64,000 nucleotides of DNA from Andrena cerasifolii (lineage: Eukaryota > Arthropoda > Insecta > Hymenoptera > Andrenidae), in contig NC_135121.1 of NCBI RefSeq assembly GCF_050908995.1, forward strand, positions 6,572,001 to 6,636,000, given 5' to 3'. The notes beneath the pieces were generated by a model. It was not told where the DNA came from and searched no databases. It saw nothing but the letters and a program-made list of their open reading frames with translations. Position numbers and translations under genes: made by a program. This document shows positions 1-11,165 of this stretch, piece after piece. Numbering within the stretch: position 1 is the first letter of the stretch; every line of letters begins with the position of its first letter.

Positions 1-339
1 TGCCTATTTCCCACTGGACGCCCCCAATTTTAGAACGACTCTACAGTTACGAAGCGCAGTATAATTGTTGCTCTAGTACAGCTACACTGCGTCATCGCCG
101 CCTGGCGACAGATCAGGTGAAAGCAACAGCGCAAAGGGAAGGAAGCTCCCGCACGACAGCCTTCGCGCAAGGGAGACCCGAGCGCAGCGCTCCTCGCAAG
201 GAGGCAGGTATCGGCTAACGCGGATCTAACTCGCGGGCACTCGTCCACGAGGCAGATCGCGGTGCGCATTGAATTTGATAGCGCGAAGACGTGCGCGGGC
301 CGATTAGACGATCCTGCGCGGCTTTCGGGAGGGTGCAGA

Positions 340-759
340 GCGATCCGAGCGAGTCAGTCAGTCAGCCATCCCGTCAGCCAGCCACCTCGGCTATCACGTA
401 AGAGCCGTGAGTGGGGCTTTTCGGAAAGGCACGCCGCTGCTGCAGGAGTGGCTTGCTGCTTTCGGTAGTGGGGATACTGCACGGTTACAGAAGGAAACAG
501 AGCTAGAAGGGGCCGAGGGAGGGGGGGGGGTGAAGGCGCCAGATAGAGACAGCTCCACGGGGGTGTACTGAGCAGCGGCGAGGGCGAGGTGCGTGGGGAG
601 GGTGGCCGAGGGGGTGCTCGCGAAAGAGGGAAGACAGAGAGAAACAGAGGAACCGAGCGAGACGCTGACGGCGGCGGCGGGGCGGAGACGGGGTTGCTCT
701 CGTTGAACGAAGAGAGAACAAACGGCGAAAGGAACAGAGACGGCGGCAGGGATAGGGGA

Positions 760-791
<32 letters not shown>

Positions 792-880
792 TAGGATAGA
801 GAGGGTGGTAAAGTGGCGGAAGGGTAAAGAGCGGAGGGATGGAGACCGTGAGAGCGTGAGAGGGTAGCGATTGTGCTACA
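340..880 (+). promoter_or_regulatory. candidate CpG-rich promoter region
   Basis: This is a GC- and CpG-rich stretch in an AT-rich window. Three overlapping TCAGT-type initiator-like pentamers (AGTCAGTCAGTCAG) lie at about 353-366. Further down are GAGAG runs (about 630-870) of the kind bound by GAGA factor in insect promoters. Both traits are common in insect core promoters, but neither is diagnostic. No TATA box is obvious. Plus-strand direction is inferred only from the donor-like site at 1091. Confidence 0.35.
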
Positions 881-1090
881 GTCGCACCGCGACACCCCCA
901 CGAGTGAAACCGCGCGCGTGGCAATCTGCCCCCTCGGCCGTGCACACGAAGTGGGCCCCCGCTAACAGTGCTATGCTTTTAAGGCTACGATCAAGGCTCT
1001 CCCAGTTGCCGTCGTTTTTCTCGTGTCTCGAACGCGGGCTCATCCCATCGACCGATTTGCCGAACGTCTTGCCGAGCAGCTTTTAATCCG
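500..1090 (+). other. candidate untranslated first exon ending at a strong splice donor
   Basis: The sequence CCG|GTAAGTGATC at 1088-1097 matches the metazoan 5' splice-site consensus closely. It follows a GC-rich segment whose open frames on both strands are low-complexity (GA-tract encoded) and look non-coding. A non-coding first exon followed by a very long intron is a common layout for insect developmental and neuronal genes. The exon start is not visible, so 500 is nominal. No acceptor or coding exon could be paired with this donor in the window. It may equally be a chance donor inside a CpG island. Confidence 0.33.
759..791. repeat. (GA)n microsatellite
   Basis: A run of GA dinucleotides with one CA interruption, inside the GC-rich left-end segment. 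On the minus strand it encodes the Ser/Leu-rich low-complexity peptides seen there. Confidence 0.9.
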
Positions 1091-1097
1091 GTAAGTG

Positions 1098-2900
1098 ATC
1101 CCATCGTCGCACCTGGACCTTGCCTACCGAAACCGCGGTCTTTCCTTCTGGTACCCGGCAACGTCATCCCGCCGTGCCACCCGCCGAGGCTTCACTCGGG
1201 CCAGAAATGAACACTGTATCACGATTACCACGGAAAGTCTTCGGAGACCTGTTGATGATCTCTGCGAGCCAGGGGGTGACCGCAATTCCTTCCGATCCGC
1301 CGACGTCAGTTTCCGGGGCTTCGGCTAGCTCTCGGCGTGCGACAGAACGTGTATGAGACAGTGCGTTTTAATCAGTGACCAAAGGAAAACGGTGCTCCGC
1401 CGCTCCTGCCGAGTTTGCTTCTCGCCACCTGGGATGCTCTCTTCGCAGTGTTCTTCACGTGATCAATCAGTATTTTCAGGGATTTATTAATGTCCCAGTC
1501 GTCAGTCAGTTCTGCCAGTTTCCCAGGGCAAGGTAGCTTTCTTCCTGAAACGTCGACGGCACCAGTGAACTCAATGATCTCTTTTGATGACGATCAATTC
1601 GAGGTCCGGTAGCCGTGAAAGGATTTAGTGACTAGTGATGCTGTGAATCCTTTCAGAGGAAAAGCTATCAGTTACGCGGCGAAGGGACCACCCGATGGCA
1701 ACAGTTAATTCGAGTGTTAAAGCCATTAATTAGCCGAAGGTGTTTTAGTGTCCGTCATTCACGTACGCGGGCTACGCCGAACTTAGGAGTCATTAAACTT
1801 CCGTTGAAGGCTGGCTTCAAGGACTATCAAGGAAAGGACTTTTTGTTGAGGATCCCTAAGCGTTATGGTTTTACGTACCACATCGCTGTGTAATAAAGTC
1901 GGGGACCTGTTGAAGATCCTCCCAGTTACACGAACTTAATAAGAATGGCTTGTCCGTCTCGCTAATATCGATCACAACACGCTTCAAAGTCCCTTTGCGA
2001 CAAAGAACGCCGCGCGAAAGTCCTGTCAAATGAAAATCCAAACTTCGCACGTCATAAGTCTTCATCCTGCTGCATTTTTCTATCAGTTAACGCGGTGCTT
2101 CTTTCATCGGTAGCTTCGTTTCTTCTTTCACCACTGTTCCCTTAAAAGCTTCATCTCAAACGTAATATCAAATGAATCTGTGTCGCCATAAAACTCATAC
2201 GTATCCTTTTGAAATCCACAGAAGATTGTTCCGGTATCGATCCGCGAAAGAAGTGAGCTTAAATAAACGTTAAGCGCTTGGGGAACTCAAACGATATTTT
2301 AAAGCAAACACAAAAGCAAGCATCATTTCGTTCGTGATATCAAAGCACACATTCCCTTTGCAACGTTCAAAGCGAACTGGTCGCGCCCAAATGAAATATC
2401 TACGCGTCGCCGCGTTTTTAGGACTAATTATTCGCGGAAAAATGCGGAAAATCTAAGTGGGGGTGGTGAGGTGGGCGAGAGAGGAAGGAAGTTCCTTTAA
2501 ATGGTGGCTGCAGAGGTCTTCTAAGTGAACGCAAGGACTTTATATGTACGAATGCCGTAGACTTCTTTTGTTCCGTGGCACCCTTTGCCAATTCATTCAG
2601 CGGAGACGTATATGTAGCGCTCTTTCCCGAGCCACTATACTCGCTCCGAGCACCTGTGGACCGGCGTCTCTCGTGAACTCTCCTTTGGAGAACTGCCAAT
2701 GACTTCCGGCTGACTCGTAGAACCTGTTGATGATCCCCGCTGCTTCTACGTTTCATAGGCTGAATTAAATTAATTCTCCCTCGCCTTTCCCTCAAACACT
2801 TTCTCTCCTTCTAGACCGCTCTGTCACCGAGCTGGAATCGCCTGCTCGTTTTTCCTTCGCTTTGCGAGAAATGGGTGCAGGATATTGTCAGTTCGATCAG
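1098..2900. other. moderately GC-rich DNA, no gene recognised
   Basis: Composition falls gradually from the CpG-rich left end. Open frames at 1871-2065 and 2424-2795 (both minus) have no recognisable domains or codon signature. If the donor at 1091 is real, this is the start of its intron. No repeats or RNA genes were recognised. Confidence 0.5.
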
Positions 2901-3899
2901 CGACGTTGTTCCTATGAAAGTGATGTCAGTAAATACTTCCAGAGGGAAGCAAGATTCAGAGGATCTGAATTGCCGGCTTCAAATACTTGAACCCAGTTTC
3001 TTGATAACCCCGTGAATGGGATGGAATAATTTAAATTAATGCCAGACCTGATTTGTTTGTAATTCTACTGCTGGGAGTTTAACCAAGTTCTTTTGGTGGA
3101 GGGTGTTTCGGGGTTCCTAAGTGTTTAATCTTCTGTAAATTATACGATTGCATTGCTGAAATCCAATTTTTTTTGTGTACTGAAACGGGTGGTTGTATTA
3201 GTTCTTAAATTTTCGAGTGACTGTAATTGCTAGGGATATTGAGCGTTAATTAGCCTCCTTGTGGTGCATGCCGTGATTTCGGTGTAAATAGCAAGATCCG
3301 TATAACGTTTCAAGTTGAATGGAGCGGGCTCGATAAATGTAATTTACGAAATCGAATGCTCTGATTGCGGATAGTAGATAATTATATGACGGCAGGGTAT
3401 TATGCAGGACAAGTTGAATGAACTTTTAACTACGCAGGCATTTAAATAGGAAAAGTGACATTGTGCACAGATATTTCGCATCCGGTGGAACGAAACGAAG
3501 GTATTTAACTATGTAAAAATTGATAACGAAAATAAACGGTGCGGGGAAATTTGTACAATTCCAATAGCTTTTAATACATTATCGATTATAGAATTAATAA
3601 CTGTACTCAGATACATTTTTCGGCTGTCGGTTAAATAGCGGCAAAATTCCACTATAATATTTAAGTAGTGATTCACGGGAACATGTCCCAGGTTGACATG
3701 ACCCCTCGTTTTTTAAAATTCAAATGGCACACAATTTTTTACAGTTCAATGAAGCTTCATAAAATTTATTCGAATCACTTTTCAGATTTTTCGTAGTTCA
3801 GAAAATATGATGGAAAGCATGCTCCATAAGGGATTTCGAGGCAACAGGGAAACATGGTTAGTTTTAAATTAACCCTGATATTAAGAAATGTTCAAGATT
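2901..3899. other. AT-rich spacer, nothing recognised
   Basis: No open frame above about 60 codons, no inverted repeats, and no similarity noticed to other parts of the window. Confidence 0.6.
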
Positions 3900-3955
3900 T
3901 ACTTATTTATTTATTTATTTATTACGGGTAATAGCCCTTTGACACATTATAATGA
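3900..3955 (-). mobile_element. possible LINE 3' tail relic
   Basis: Read on the minus strand, the segment runs GGGCTATTACCCGTAATAAA followed by further AAAT repeats. A short GGGC..GCCC-like hairpin just before a simple A-rich tail is typical of I/Jockey-type non-LTR retrotransposon 3' ends in insects. No reverse-transcriptase coding sequence remains beside it, so the call rests on the tail alone. Confidence 0.35.
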
Positions 3956-4350
3956 CAAGAACGAAATGAGTGCTGCACTTACACTTGCAAATGTTTATCA
4001 ATTCTTAGACTTCCATTGCTTGGAATAATCTGATAACGTGATTGAACCTGGTGTTTATTCCATTGGTGTGTAAACGAAGATTGCTTCCAAAGCCAATAAT
4101 GTGACAGCGCGAACCAATAATCTGTGTGTGTTTAGCGAGTTTGCTCGACTATCGATGAATTTTGACATTACACCAATTTTCAGTACAGTGGTTATTGTTT
4201 GAAGACGTAACGCGTAGTTTAACATTATGTTTAAACATACCACATGTTTATTTAGTTAGAAGCATGAGTTGGTTTGCTAATGTACACACGGCAGCTGTCT
4301 TATCCTTAAGCTGTAACAACAATCATATACTTAATAAACACATAAAACCA

Positions 4351-4452
4351 GCGGCCGTAGCCGTGACGAATACACCGGTTCTCGTTAGATCACCGAAGTA
4401 AAGCGTCGCGGGGCAGTGTACTGGGGAAAGATGGGTGACCGCAACACCAAAA
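4351..4452 (+). pseudogene. 5S rRNA-derived sequence
   Basis: The segment aligns over most of its length with eukaryotic 5S rRNA. The block GAATACACCGGTTCTCGTTA is followed by GATCACCGAAGTAAAGCGTC, then by GTACTGG..AGATGGGTGACCG and CAACACC. These are the loop B/C core, the polymerase III internal control region (A-box-like, intermediate and C-box-like parts) and the 3' helix region of 5S rRNA. The first about 15 bases (GCGGCCGTAGCCGTG) are degenerate relative to GCCAACGACCATAC, and the final helix strand is replaced by unrelated sequence. It is therefore not a functional 5S gene. The 3' continuation argues for a 5S-derived SINE rather than a simple processed pseudogene. Confidence 0.8.
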
Positions 4453-4636
4453 CCTTCTTTCTCCCGGTGCGCTGCTGCTGCTGGGACCCAAAGGAGAGAG
4501 GAGGGAAAAATTAAATGACTAAAACAATAATGTTCGTTGGCAAAATATAAGCAAAATGCTTGAAACACTATCCTGTGTAAATAACACAGGAAAAACAAAG
4601 TACAAATACAAAAAAATACAAATAAACAAATAAACA
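4351..4636 (+). mobile_element. 5S-derived SINE-like element
   Basis: The 5S-like head is followed by about 110 bp of unrelated body containing a GCTGCTGCTGCTGGGACCC block. Next come a perfect short hairpin (CCTGTGT..ACACAGG, about 4571-4589) and an A-rich tail with AAATAC/AAATAA repeats ending near 4636. Flanking AATAAACACATAAAA before the head resembles AATAAACAAATAAAC at the tail, consistent with a target-site duplication but low in complexity. A head promoter, body and A-rich tail is the SINE3 (5S-derived) layout. A search for other copies would decide between a SINE family and a one-off chimera. Confidence 0.55.
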
Positions 4637-4639
4637 TGT

Positions 4640-5937
4640 TTATTAATAGAATTACAAAGGTTCACCTTCCTCGTTGCCTTTAATTTATATTAAAACATTT
4701 CTGGCGAACCATATGGAACCACCAATATTAATAAAGTCCTGTAACGAACACGAAATTGCTCGTTGAGGTTGACAAAACTTGCGACGGATATCCGTAATTA
4801 AGGCGTTCGCCATTTGAAGTAATTAACTAACGCAAAAGGAAATTTCCAAAATCGGAATGAAATTGCAGTTAGAGCACGCGACAAAGTAAACAACGAACAC
4901 ACATGCTGTGATTCGAGAAAAACCCGCAAGATTTTCCTTAATTGAGGAAATTTTAACTTTCTCTACTGCAGAGCTGAAGGGAAACGCGGAAAAGTTCGTC
5001 TCCCGCGTTGCAAAACTTTATCGCGCAATTAGGAAGCTATTGCTGCTGCGAACGTTTCTGCGATTCTGTGGAGACATTGAAACGATTTTTCGATTTGTCG
5101 TCCCGACCGGCAGAAAAGTCCAGGGGAAGCGAAATAGGGGGGGACCGATTGTCAATCTTAATCGCCTGGCAGTCAGGGACAATGAGATTTCAATTCCACC
5201 GATCTTTTATGTAACATTCTTCATTTTCGTAAAGAAATCCAAGTACGTTTTGTACATCTAATTCGATCCGTATCCTCAGCTATTCCTGAGAAGGGGCGGC
5301 CGGGGGACGGGGATGGAGCGCAAAATTAATAAGTTTAGTTTGTGAACGTAGCGGATTCCTGATTCTCTTCCTTTCCATTTATCGTGCCAATTTTTCGCCC
5401 AATGCTCACCAATTTCGCTCCATTCCGTGTTTCACCTCGTAATTCCCTTTTACTTGTCATCAGTTCGTTCCCTTTGATGTGTTGTTTTGTTGCTGATGGG
5501 GAGGGGGGTCGAAACCTTGTTCGCTTTTTTTTTTATTCTGTGGTATCTTTTATTGAACACTAAAAATACAACGTAACAATAAAATATAATACAGTAACGT
5601 TGATTTAATAATGCCTGTTCTTTGTTACTTTTTTTCATATATTTTTGGTTTCGAAGATATTCACGATAACGTGGTGGTTCAGAATTTCTTGGAGGGGATA
5701 ATTTTACTCCTAGGACTGTTTCGTTGTCGAAACAAAAAATGGTTAGGTTATGAGCATTACTTGAATTACATTTCTGCAAAGTTTCGATTTATTTTTTAAT
5801 TTTCGAGTTGTCGAGCATCCCTTATCATATAGTGACAGATTGTGAAAGGATTGTTACAGTACGAGGGAAAATATATCGTTGAATGATTATTGACAGGAAA
5901 ATTTTATTCTCATTATTACATATTTAGTGACTACTTA
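4640..5937. other. spacer with one GC-moderate patch, no gene recognised
   Basis: Open frames at 4908-5261 (+) and 5450-5779 (-) lack recognisable motifs. The patch at about 5080-5460 is slightly GC-richer with no repeat structure. No RNA gene was recognised. Confidence 0.5.
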
Positions 5938-6368
5938 GGGTGGCTCTTATTTACACTTGGTGAAATTTTTTTTTCAAGATTTTCTTCGCGGCACTCCTCC
6001 ACCCCCGAATAGTTCCAAATAATACAAAAAAATCTGTGTAAAGTTTGAGCACGATCGGATAAAGGGAAAAGGTGCTCTTGGGTCCTTGAACATTTAAATA
6101 ATTATTTAACAGCTCACAAAGTCGATCTTATATAATATCCTCCAAGTTATTGATTACATAAAAAAATATGTCAAACAAAAGTTGTAGATCCAGACACGGA
6201 GCATCTTTTATGTTTTGCTACTTTTTGTCGTGCGACAGACAGTTTTCGAAAAAAGTGCGAAAAACTAAAAAACAACATTTTTATTTTTCAAATTTTGAAA
6301 GTTTAAATTCTTCAAGAACACTTTTTATTTATGAAGGCGAAGAAATGTGTGTTTTTTATTTTCAACCC
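5938..6368. mobile_element. TA-flanked short inverted-repeat element
   Basis: It begins TA|GGGTGGCTCTTATTT and ends TTTTCAACCC|TA. The inverted terminal match is short (GGGT, then a degenerate T/A-rich part). The start resembles that of the element near 11872 (TTAGGGTCGCTCTTATTT). No coding capacity. TA flanks suggest a Tc1/mariner-type non-autonomous element. Confidence 0.4.
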
Positions 6369-6707
6369 TAAAGGTCCCTAATTTTCAAGAAACTACCCTT
6401 AAAATTTAATTTGTCACAACTTTCCAGACATACATTAACCACTGTCGCCTTGTAACAATACATACTCATTTACCTACTCAGTGAAACACTCCGATAAACG
6501 AAAACTAAGTGATCCACGCTCTAATGTTGTCGCCGTGGATTACGGGGGGGAGGAAAGGTCAGTGACTCTGGACTTTCGGGCCATAGTGTAATTCGCGGGA
6601 GCGTCCTCGTTTCCGCCATGCATTCGCAAATAACCAAGGCAACGTGTTTGCGATACACAGGGTGTTAAAAAGAGGAGTCCAAGACTTTGGTGGCTTATAC
6701 ATCTCAC
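6369..6707. other. short unannotated stretch
   Basis: No gene recognised. An ACAGGGTGTTAAAAAG motif at about 6657 resembles the dispersed ACAGGGTG-type element ends seen at 30279, 57850 and 60069. Confidence 0.5.
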
Positions 6708-6956
6708 CAGTGCCGCACTGAGGATTTAACTTCGGGGGAGCCGAGTTGAACGGATAAAAATATTTTTAATTCAAATTTAATAAAACTCATTAGGTGATTA
6801 TAAAAGTTATATAAAGAATAAAATTCGCTTCTCTTTTCTTTTCACAAAGCTCTTAAATTACTTCAGTCGTGGTTACATTAATCGCGTTTTTCCCCTTCTC
6901 TTTGGAGGGTGCCAGGACCCCTTGCTCCACCCCCTCCCCCTCTGGATGCGCGACTG
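6708..6956 (-). mobile_element. hAT-type MITE (family H1, copy A)
   Basis: A 249-bp element with ends CAGTGCCGCACTGAGG and GGATGCGCGACTG. It is flanked by an exact 8-bp direct duplication CATCTCAC (6700-6707 and 6957-6964), the target-site signature of the hAT superfamily. Its interior matches in reverse the element at 25404-25625: CTCGGCTTCCCCCAAG-type block, AATTTGCAT/AATTTAATA tract and the AGTCGTGGTTA block. No coding capacity. Confidence 0.85.
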
Positions 6957-7213
6957 CATCTCACGAAGAGGAGTAAAAAATTGCTTAATCAGCATAAGTC
7001 CTAAGAACCCTAAGACTGGATCTAAGATAGGCCTCGCGTAGAAATAAAATAAAACACAATTTTTGCAACAAATTTTTTTATTGTTAAAAAGTTAATAGAA
7101 AGCCTCATAAATTACAATATTATCGAAGACAATGAATGCATGCGACAAACAATGAATACTTGTGCCACTATTCCAGAGAACATAACCTCTCACTTACAAC
7201 TGCATGAAACAAC

Positions 7214-7560
7214 CAGGGTTGCCACCTCTCCGGTTTTCGCCCGGAGACTCCGGGTTTTGAAGCTGATCTCCGGGCTCCGGTTTTACTGGAAAAATCTCCG
7301 GGTTGTAGAAAAAAAGAGATAATAAGAAATTGTGATATTATACAATGCCTGCAATTTTATATACAATAATAGTTATTAATTAAAAAAAACAGATACTTCT
7401 AAATTCTGAATTGTTCGAGTTTAAAAGATTTGCACATTTGTTTTCCGGATATTCGAGAACAAATCTTTTTTGCTTTTTCCATCTCCGGGTTTATATTCGG
7501 ATCTCAGGGTTGGAATGTGTTGCGCTCCGGGATTTATATGGTGATAAGGTGGCAACCCTG
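7214..7560. mobile_element. hAT-type MITE with near-exact target duplication
   Basis: A 347-bp element with perfect 13-bp terminal inverted repeats CAGGGTTGCCACC and GGTGGCAACCCTG. It is flanked by GAAACAAC and GAAACAGC (7 of 8 bases). The interior is rich in CCGG-containing repeats such as CTCCGGGTTT and CTCCGGGCTCC. The open frame running out of it at 7430-7753 has no recognisable domain and spans the element boundary, so it is not a gene. Confidence 0.85.
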
Positions 7561-7757
7561 GAAACAGCTGAAAATTAGTCAGTCTTATTCAAGAGACGTG
7601 GTCAACTTGATAACGACTCATCTGTTAGAAATACTGAACCTGTGTAGTCTACTGTCTATTTATCCAAAAGGAATCAAAATTGCCATTCTCTCAGTGACGT
7701 CACTGTCAATGCCAAGCAGCGTTATGCGCCTTTACGATGCTTCAGGTGCGTAGAATA

Positions 7758-8297
7758 GGGTGGAACAAAAATATCAAAATTAGGCAACTGTTTTCTAATA
7801 GGTGCATAATAAAATAAACTTACCTTTACTCTTTCAGATTAAACCTGCAAACTCTAGTTTCTGTCAAACCAAATTCTGAGGTTCCGCAGGGGCTTTGTTT
7901 TAATTTTTAATTAGTTTAGTTTTTTTTTAATAATGTTTTAATTTTTTGTCATTTTAAATTTATTTTAAAAATTTTGCATTTGCTAATTTTTGTATCTCTC
8001 GTGCGTCCAACAAACATTCGCTTCTCCACTTGTATATACAATGCATCCTAACTCCATCGCAGCTGCTTCCTTCAGTTGTTGAAAATCCGTCAGCTACAAG
8101 CCGAGAAGTCTAAGGAGTAAGTTTCTTTTAGAAGAAAATATTACCGTATGATAAAATGCTTCAATTTTCTCAAACAATTTGTTCGTCACGTTTACATTTT
8201 GATAGCTTAAATTCCACTAAAAAAAGGCAACTTTTGCCAACTATTAGAAGTTATGAATTACAGAAAAAAATTCTACCCCTAGTACCTAATTCCACCC
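7758..8297. mobile_element. TA-flanked inverted-repeat element
   Basis: It begins TA|GGGTGGAACAAAAAT and ends ATTCCACCC|TA. The subterminal parts also pair: AGGCAACTGTTTTCTAATAG near 7785 against CTATTAGAAG/CCAACT near 8240. About 540 bp, AT-rich and non-coding. Tc1/mariner-type MITE by its TA flanks. Confidence 0.6.
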
Positions 8298-8359
8298 TAG
8301 TGTAGAATGCTCTCCTAAAAACCAACCGCGTACTTCAGTTACACCCTGTATACACGTTT

Positions 8360-8900
8360 CCTTGCGCTCGGTTACTCGAAGAACGGGCAGGGACGCTCCC
8401 GCCCCCGCCGCCGAATGGGAAGTCATTGGTGACATTCTTAATTATTTCCCTTATCCTGCGCACCTGAGAATCCACCGCGAGGGACATTTTTCTGCCCGAC
8501 GTTTCATTTGCCTTTCGCCGTATTCGTCCGTGGCTCGAATTAATGCTCGGCATTTCTGTTCCCGCCCGCGAATTCTCCTCCGGAGTTCTCCAAATAACCT
8601 TGATGCACCTCGGCGCGCTCGGGGCAAGATATGCGAGCGCACGGGGCGCGGGTTAAATATCGCTTGAACAAACGGCAAAAACAAAATGTTCGTTAGCCGA
8701 GCCTTGATTCATTTAGACCGCGCCGCTTGCGCAAACTTCTCCCCGCGGTATTTTCTTCTGCCGTTTCGTCGCCACTGGAGCCGGACCGACCTCCATCAGC
8801 CGCGGCAGCTGGGTCCTGATTATTTCGAGCTTGCCTTGTCGATGGCGAAAAGAACGGCCTCGTGATAGCAGCCGTGACTCTTGGAAATGAATTCTTTCGA
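8360..8900. other. GC-rich non-repetitive island
   Basis: CpG-rich segment between AT-rich elements. Open frames on both strands (8335-8684) have no recognisable domain and mirror each other. It contains no inverted repeats seen elsewhere in the window. Candidate host regulatory DNA or unrecognised exon; which one cannot be told from sequence alone. Confidence 0.4.
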
Positions 8901-8958
8901 ACGAGTGGAAATCAATTTTTTTTGTTTAAGGGTCCAATGGAAAATTATTTGCAAAGTA

Positions 8959-9184
8959 GGGTAGATGTCCCGTTTACTGGCAGTGTCCCTATTATTGCCA
9001 CTTTATTTATTTCACTTAAAAAAAAAGCGTAAGGTATAAAGAATGTACTATAATAAGAAGAAGAACAGTCCCAATTTTATGATAAATTCTTTTTTACACC
9101 ATTCTTTATACGTTGCATTTTTTTTAAGTAAAATAAATTAAGTGGCAGTAATAGGGACGCTGGCAGTAATTGGGACATTTACCC
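8959..9184. mobile_element. TA-flanked MITE (family M1, copy 1)
   Basis: A 226-bp palindromic element with TA on both sides. Termini are GGGTAGATGTCCC and GGGACATTTACCC, and the arms continue through TGGCAGTGTCCCTATTATTG and its inverted partner. A second copy lies at 25270-25753. No coding capacity; Tc1/mariner-type MITE. Confidence 0.85.
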
Positions 9185-9832
9185 TAGGTCTGTTTGAGTT
9201 GGAAGAATAGGTTTTTCTCTGCGTATTTTTTGTTACTAGGATGATGTGGATTTATTTAGATATGTAGATGGAGCGTGAGGTTTGTAGCACTTCTGCATTT
9301 TGAGGTTAAGTTCTCTCCCCACCTTGACGGACGAAAAATGATGCGAACTTTGGGAATTTTTTAAAGCAAATCCATTAAATGTATTTACTTCCAAATTTGT
9401 GGCTTCATTTGTCAATCTTTAGAGAATATGAAAAAAAAATTGTATGCAAAAATAGTGGTTATTTCCGGAGTTATAGCGCTTCAAATAGAGGGCCTTACAA
9501 AAATCGTACGCGCATTGCTAGCATAAAATCAGACGTTGTAGTTGTCTGAAATAGAAAATGTAAAGATTTCTGTTGTCTGCATGAGTGTGGCTATCGCCTG
9601 AACTAGATTAAATGAAAAATATAAAAAATTTAAAAAAAATGGCAGCGTCTAAAACAGACATCGATTTCTACAAGATATTCGCTGCTTTTTTAAGTCGCAA
9701 AAGTCTAATTTTGCGAAAACCGACTTGGTTTTAGTACCAACGAGAATGAGACATCTACTGAAGATATATGCCAAGTTTTGAGTAAATCGAGTGATTCATT
9801 TTTGAGATATCGTGGAAACTAATCCGGGAAAC
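9185..9832. other. AT-rich, no gene recognised
   Basis: No open frame or inverted repeat. The run into 9833 may belong to the dispersed repeat described there. Confidence 0.5.
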
Positions 9833-9965
9833 ATCGTTTTGAGAAAGACGCGTTTAAAGTTTTAGGTACTGTTATTTTTTAATGACATTTTTTTCAAATG
9901 TTGCTTAAATATGTACAAATATATGCATAAAGTTTTCAATTAATATAATTTGAGGGTGTAATATA
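9833..9965 (+). repeat. dispersed repeat R-A, copy 1
   Basis: The block GAGAAAGACGCGTTTAAAGT, then TTTTAGGTACTG, TTGCTTAAATATGTACAA and ATAAAGTTTTCAATTAATAT recurs inverted at 33112-33240. Its first part recurs again near 12440. The class of the parent element is unknown. Confidence 0.75.
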
Positions 9966-10478
9966 GGGGAGTCTGCAGAAGCTAATATAATTGGCATTAT
10001 TCCATGAACATTTAACAGTACGAAATCAATTTTTTCAACCCACCTAACCGAAATGACCCCTTAAATAAGAAAGCCGAATCTGAATCGAAACTGAAGATAT
10101 AACAGTTTATATTTTGAACGTATGTGAAATCGATAGCCGCTTGTTAAATGAAACAGCAGTAACGGCAAAATATTAGTAAAAAAAGGGCGTAACTACAGTT
10201 AAAGTTTCAGTGTTTTTTTTTTCTACGTTTATGTCACACAAATTATATATAGCTTTTTATTCATACCAATTTATATAAAATACAGATGGCATAACACAAA
10301 ATGCTAAAACTCATTTATCTCAGTACCACCGTTTGACTAGATACACCCTTTCGAATTAACACGGTACCTATGTGTTTCTGGAAATCGATAATATATTCCT
10401 TAAGCCCAGATTTAAACAATGTTGTCCAGACTTAGTAGATTCTTTATGTGCGTTCTCAGCGCTGTCTTGGTTAACCAG
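9966..10478. other. AT-rich, no gene recognised
   Basis: No coding signal or repeat structure was seen apart from short poly-A/T runs. Confidence 0.5.
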
Positions 10479-10709
10479 TCACTTTTCACTGAAAGACTTT
10501 TCCGGACTGTTAAACAGATGGTAATCTGTGGAGGGGGCGTGCGGGGAGCAAAGTGAACGAGGGGAAACTGGGTAACCCAATTGCTGCAGTTTTTCAGCGA
10601 TCTGTACTGTCGCGTGTAATCTTCCGTTATCGTGAAGCAGAATTGAATCTTTACAAATCTTTAAAGTCTGCACAATTCTCGGCCACTTTGTAGGTACCCT
10701 TTCGTACAC
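10479..10709 (-). pseudogene. mariner transposase C-terminal fragment
   Basis: The minus-strand frame contains ILLHDNGRLHATVQIAEKLQ followed by QLGYPVSPRSL and STDYHLFNSPEKSFSEK. This matches the mariner transposase catalytic region: the HDNARPH block holding the second catalytic aspartate, then a PYSPDLAPSDYHLF-type block, then the helix after it. In this copy the second block is degenerate (SLCSPHAPSTDYHLF). Only about 75 of the family's roughly 340-350 residues remain. The N-terminal helix-turn-helix half and the first catalytic Asp are absent, so the copy is dead. No inverted repeats could be assigned; the MITE starting at 10778 is a different element. Confidence 0.85.
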
Positions 10710-10777
10710 AATGCCAGATTCACCCTAATATTCCTTCTCTTCAAGACATCGTTCTATTTAACAATAGATAATACATA

Positions 10778-11165
10778 CAGTGACTCGCATTAATATTCGG
10801 ACACTTTTTAAAATCGCATAACATTTTTAGAATTGGTCCAAACGACTGACCAATCGCTGATTTCGGGAATTTTCGCGATTCTCCACCTTATTCTGCGATC
10901 TTTAAGCGTTTGTAGCTCGGAGAGAAACCTCTACAAACAGATTTTTTTTATTTTTCATTACAAGCTCACAAAAAAAAGTTTAAAAATCGACCTTTACTAT
11001 TCTTTTCGCTATTCCGACCAAATACGTTTTTTTTTTCAAAACGACCAAATACGTCATTTAGCAAACTAATCCTTCTAGCTTCTCAAAAAAACTCAAGTTG
11101 TTTGGACCAATTCTAAAAAAGTTATGCGATTTTAAAAAGTGTCCGAATATTAATGCGAGTCACTG
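10778..11165. mobile_element. TA-flanked palindromic MITE
   Basis: A 388-bp element flanked by TA on both sides. Termini are CAGTGACTCGCATTAATATT and its exact inverted partner at 11146-11165. The arms extend at least 80 bp each (through CGGACACTTTTTAAAATCGC, ATAAC and GAATTGGTCCAAAC). CAGTG termini with TA duplication are typical of Tc1/mariner. An interior tract (TTCATTACAAGCTCA) recurs near 36360. No transposase. Confidence 0.9.

Noticed and set aside
394..945. 183-codon minus-strand frame and the overlapping 132-codon frame at 503-901
   Set aside because: Low-complexity Ser/Leu/Pro peptides read from the GA-rich tract. No domain or coding signature.
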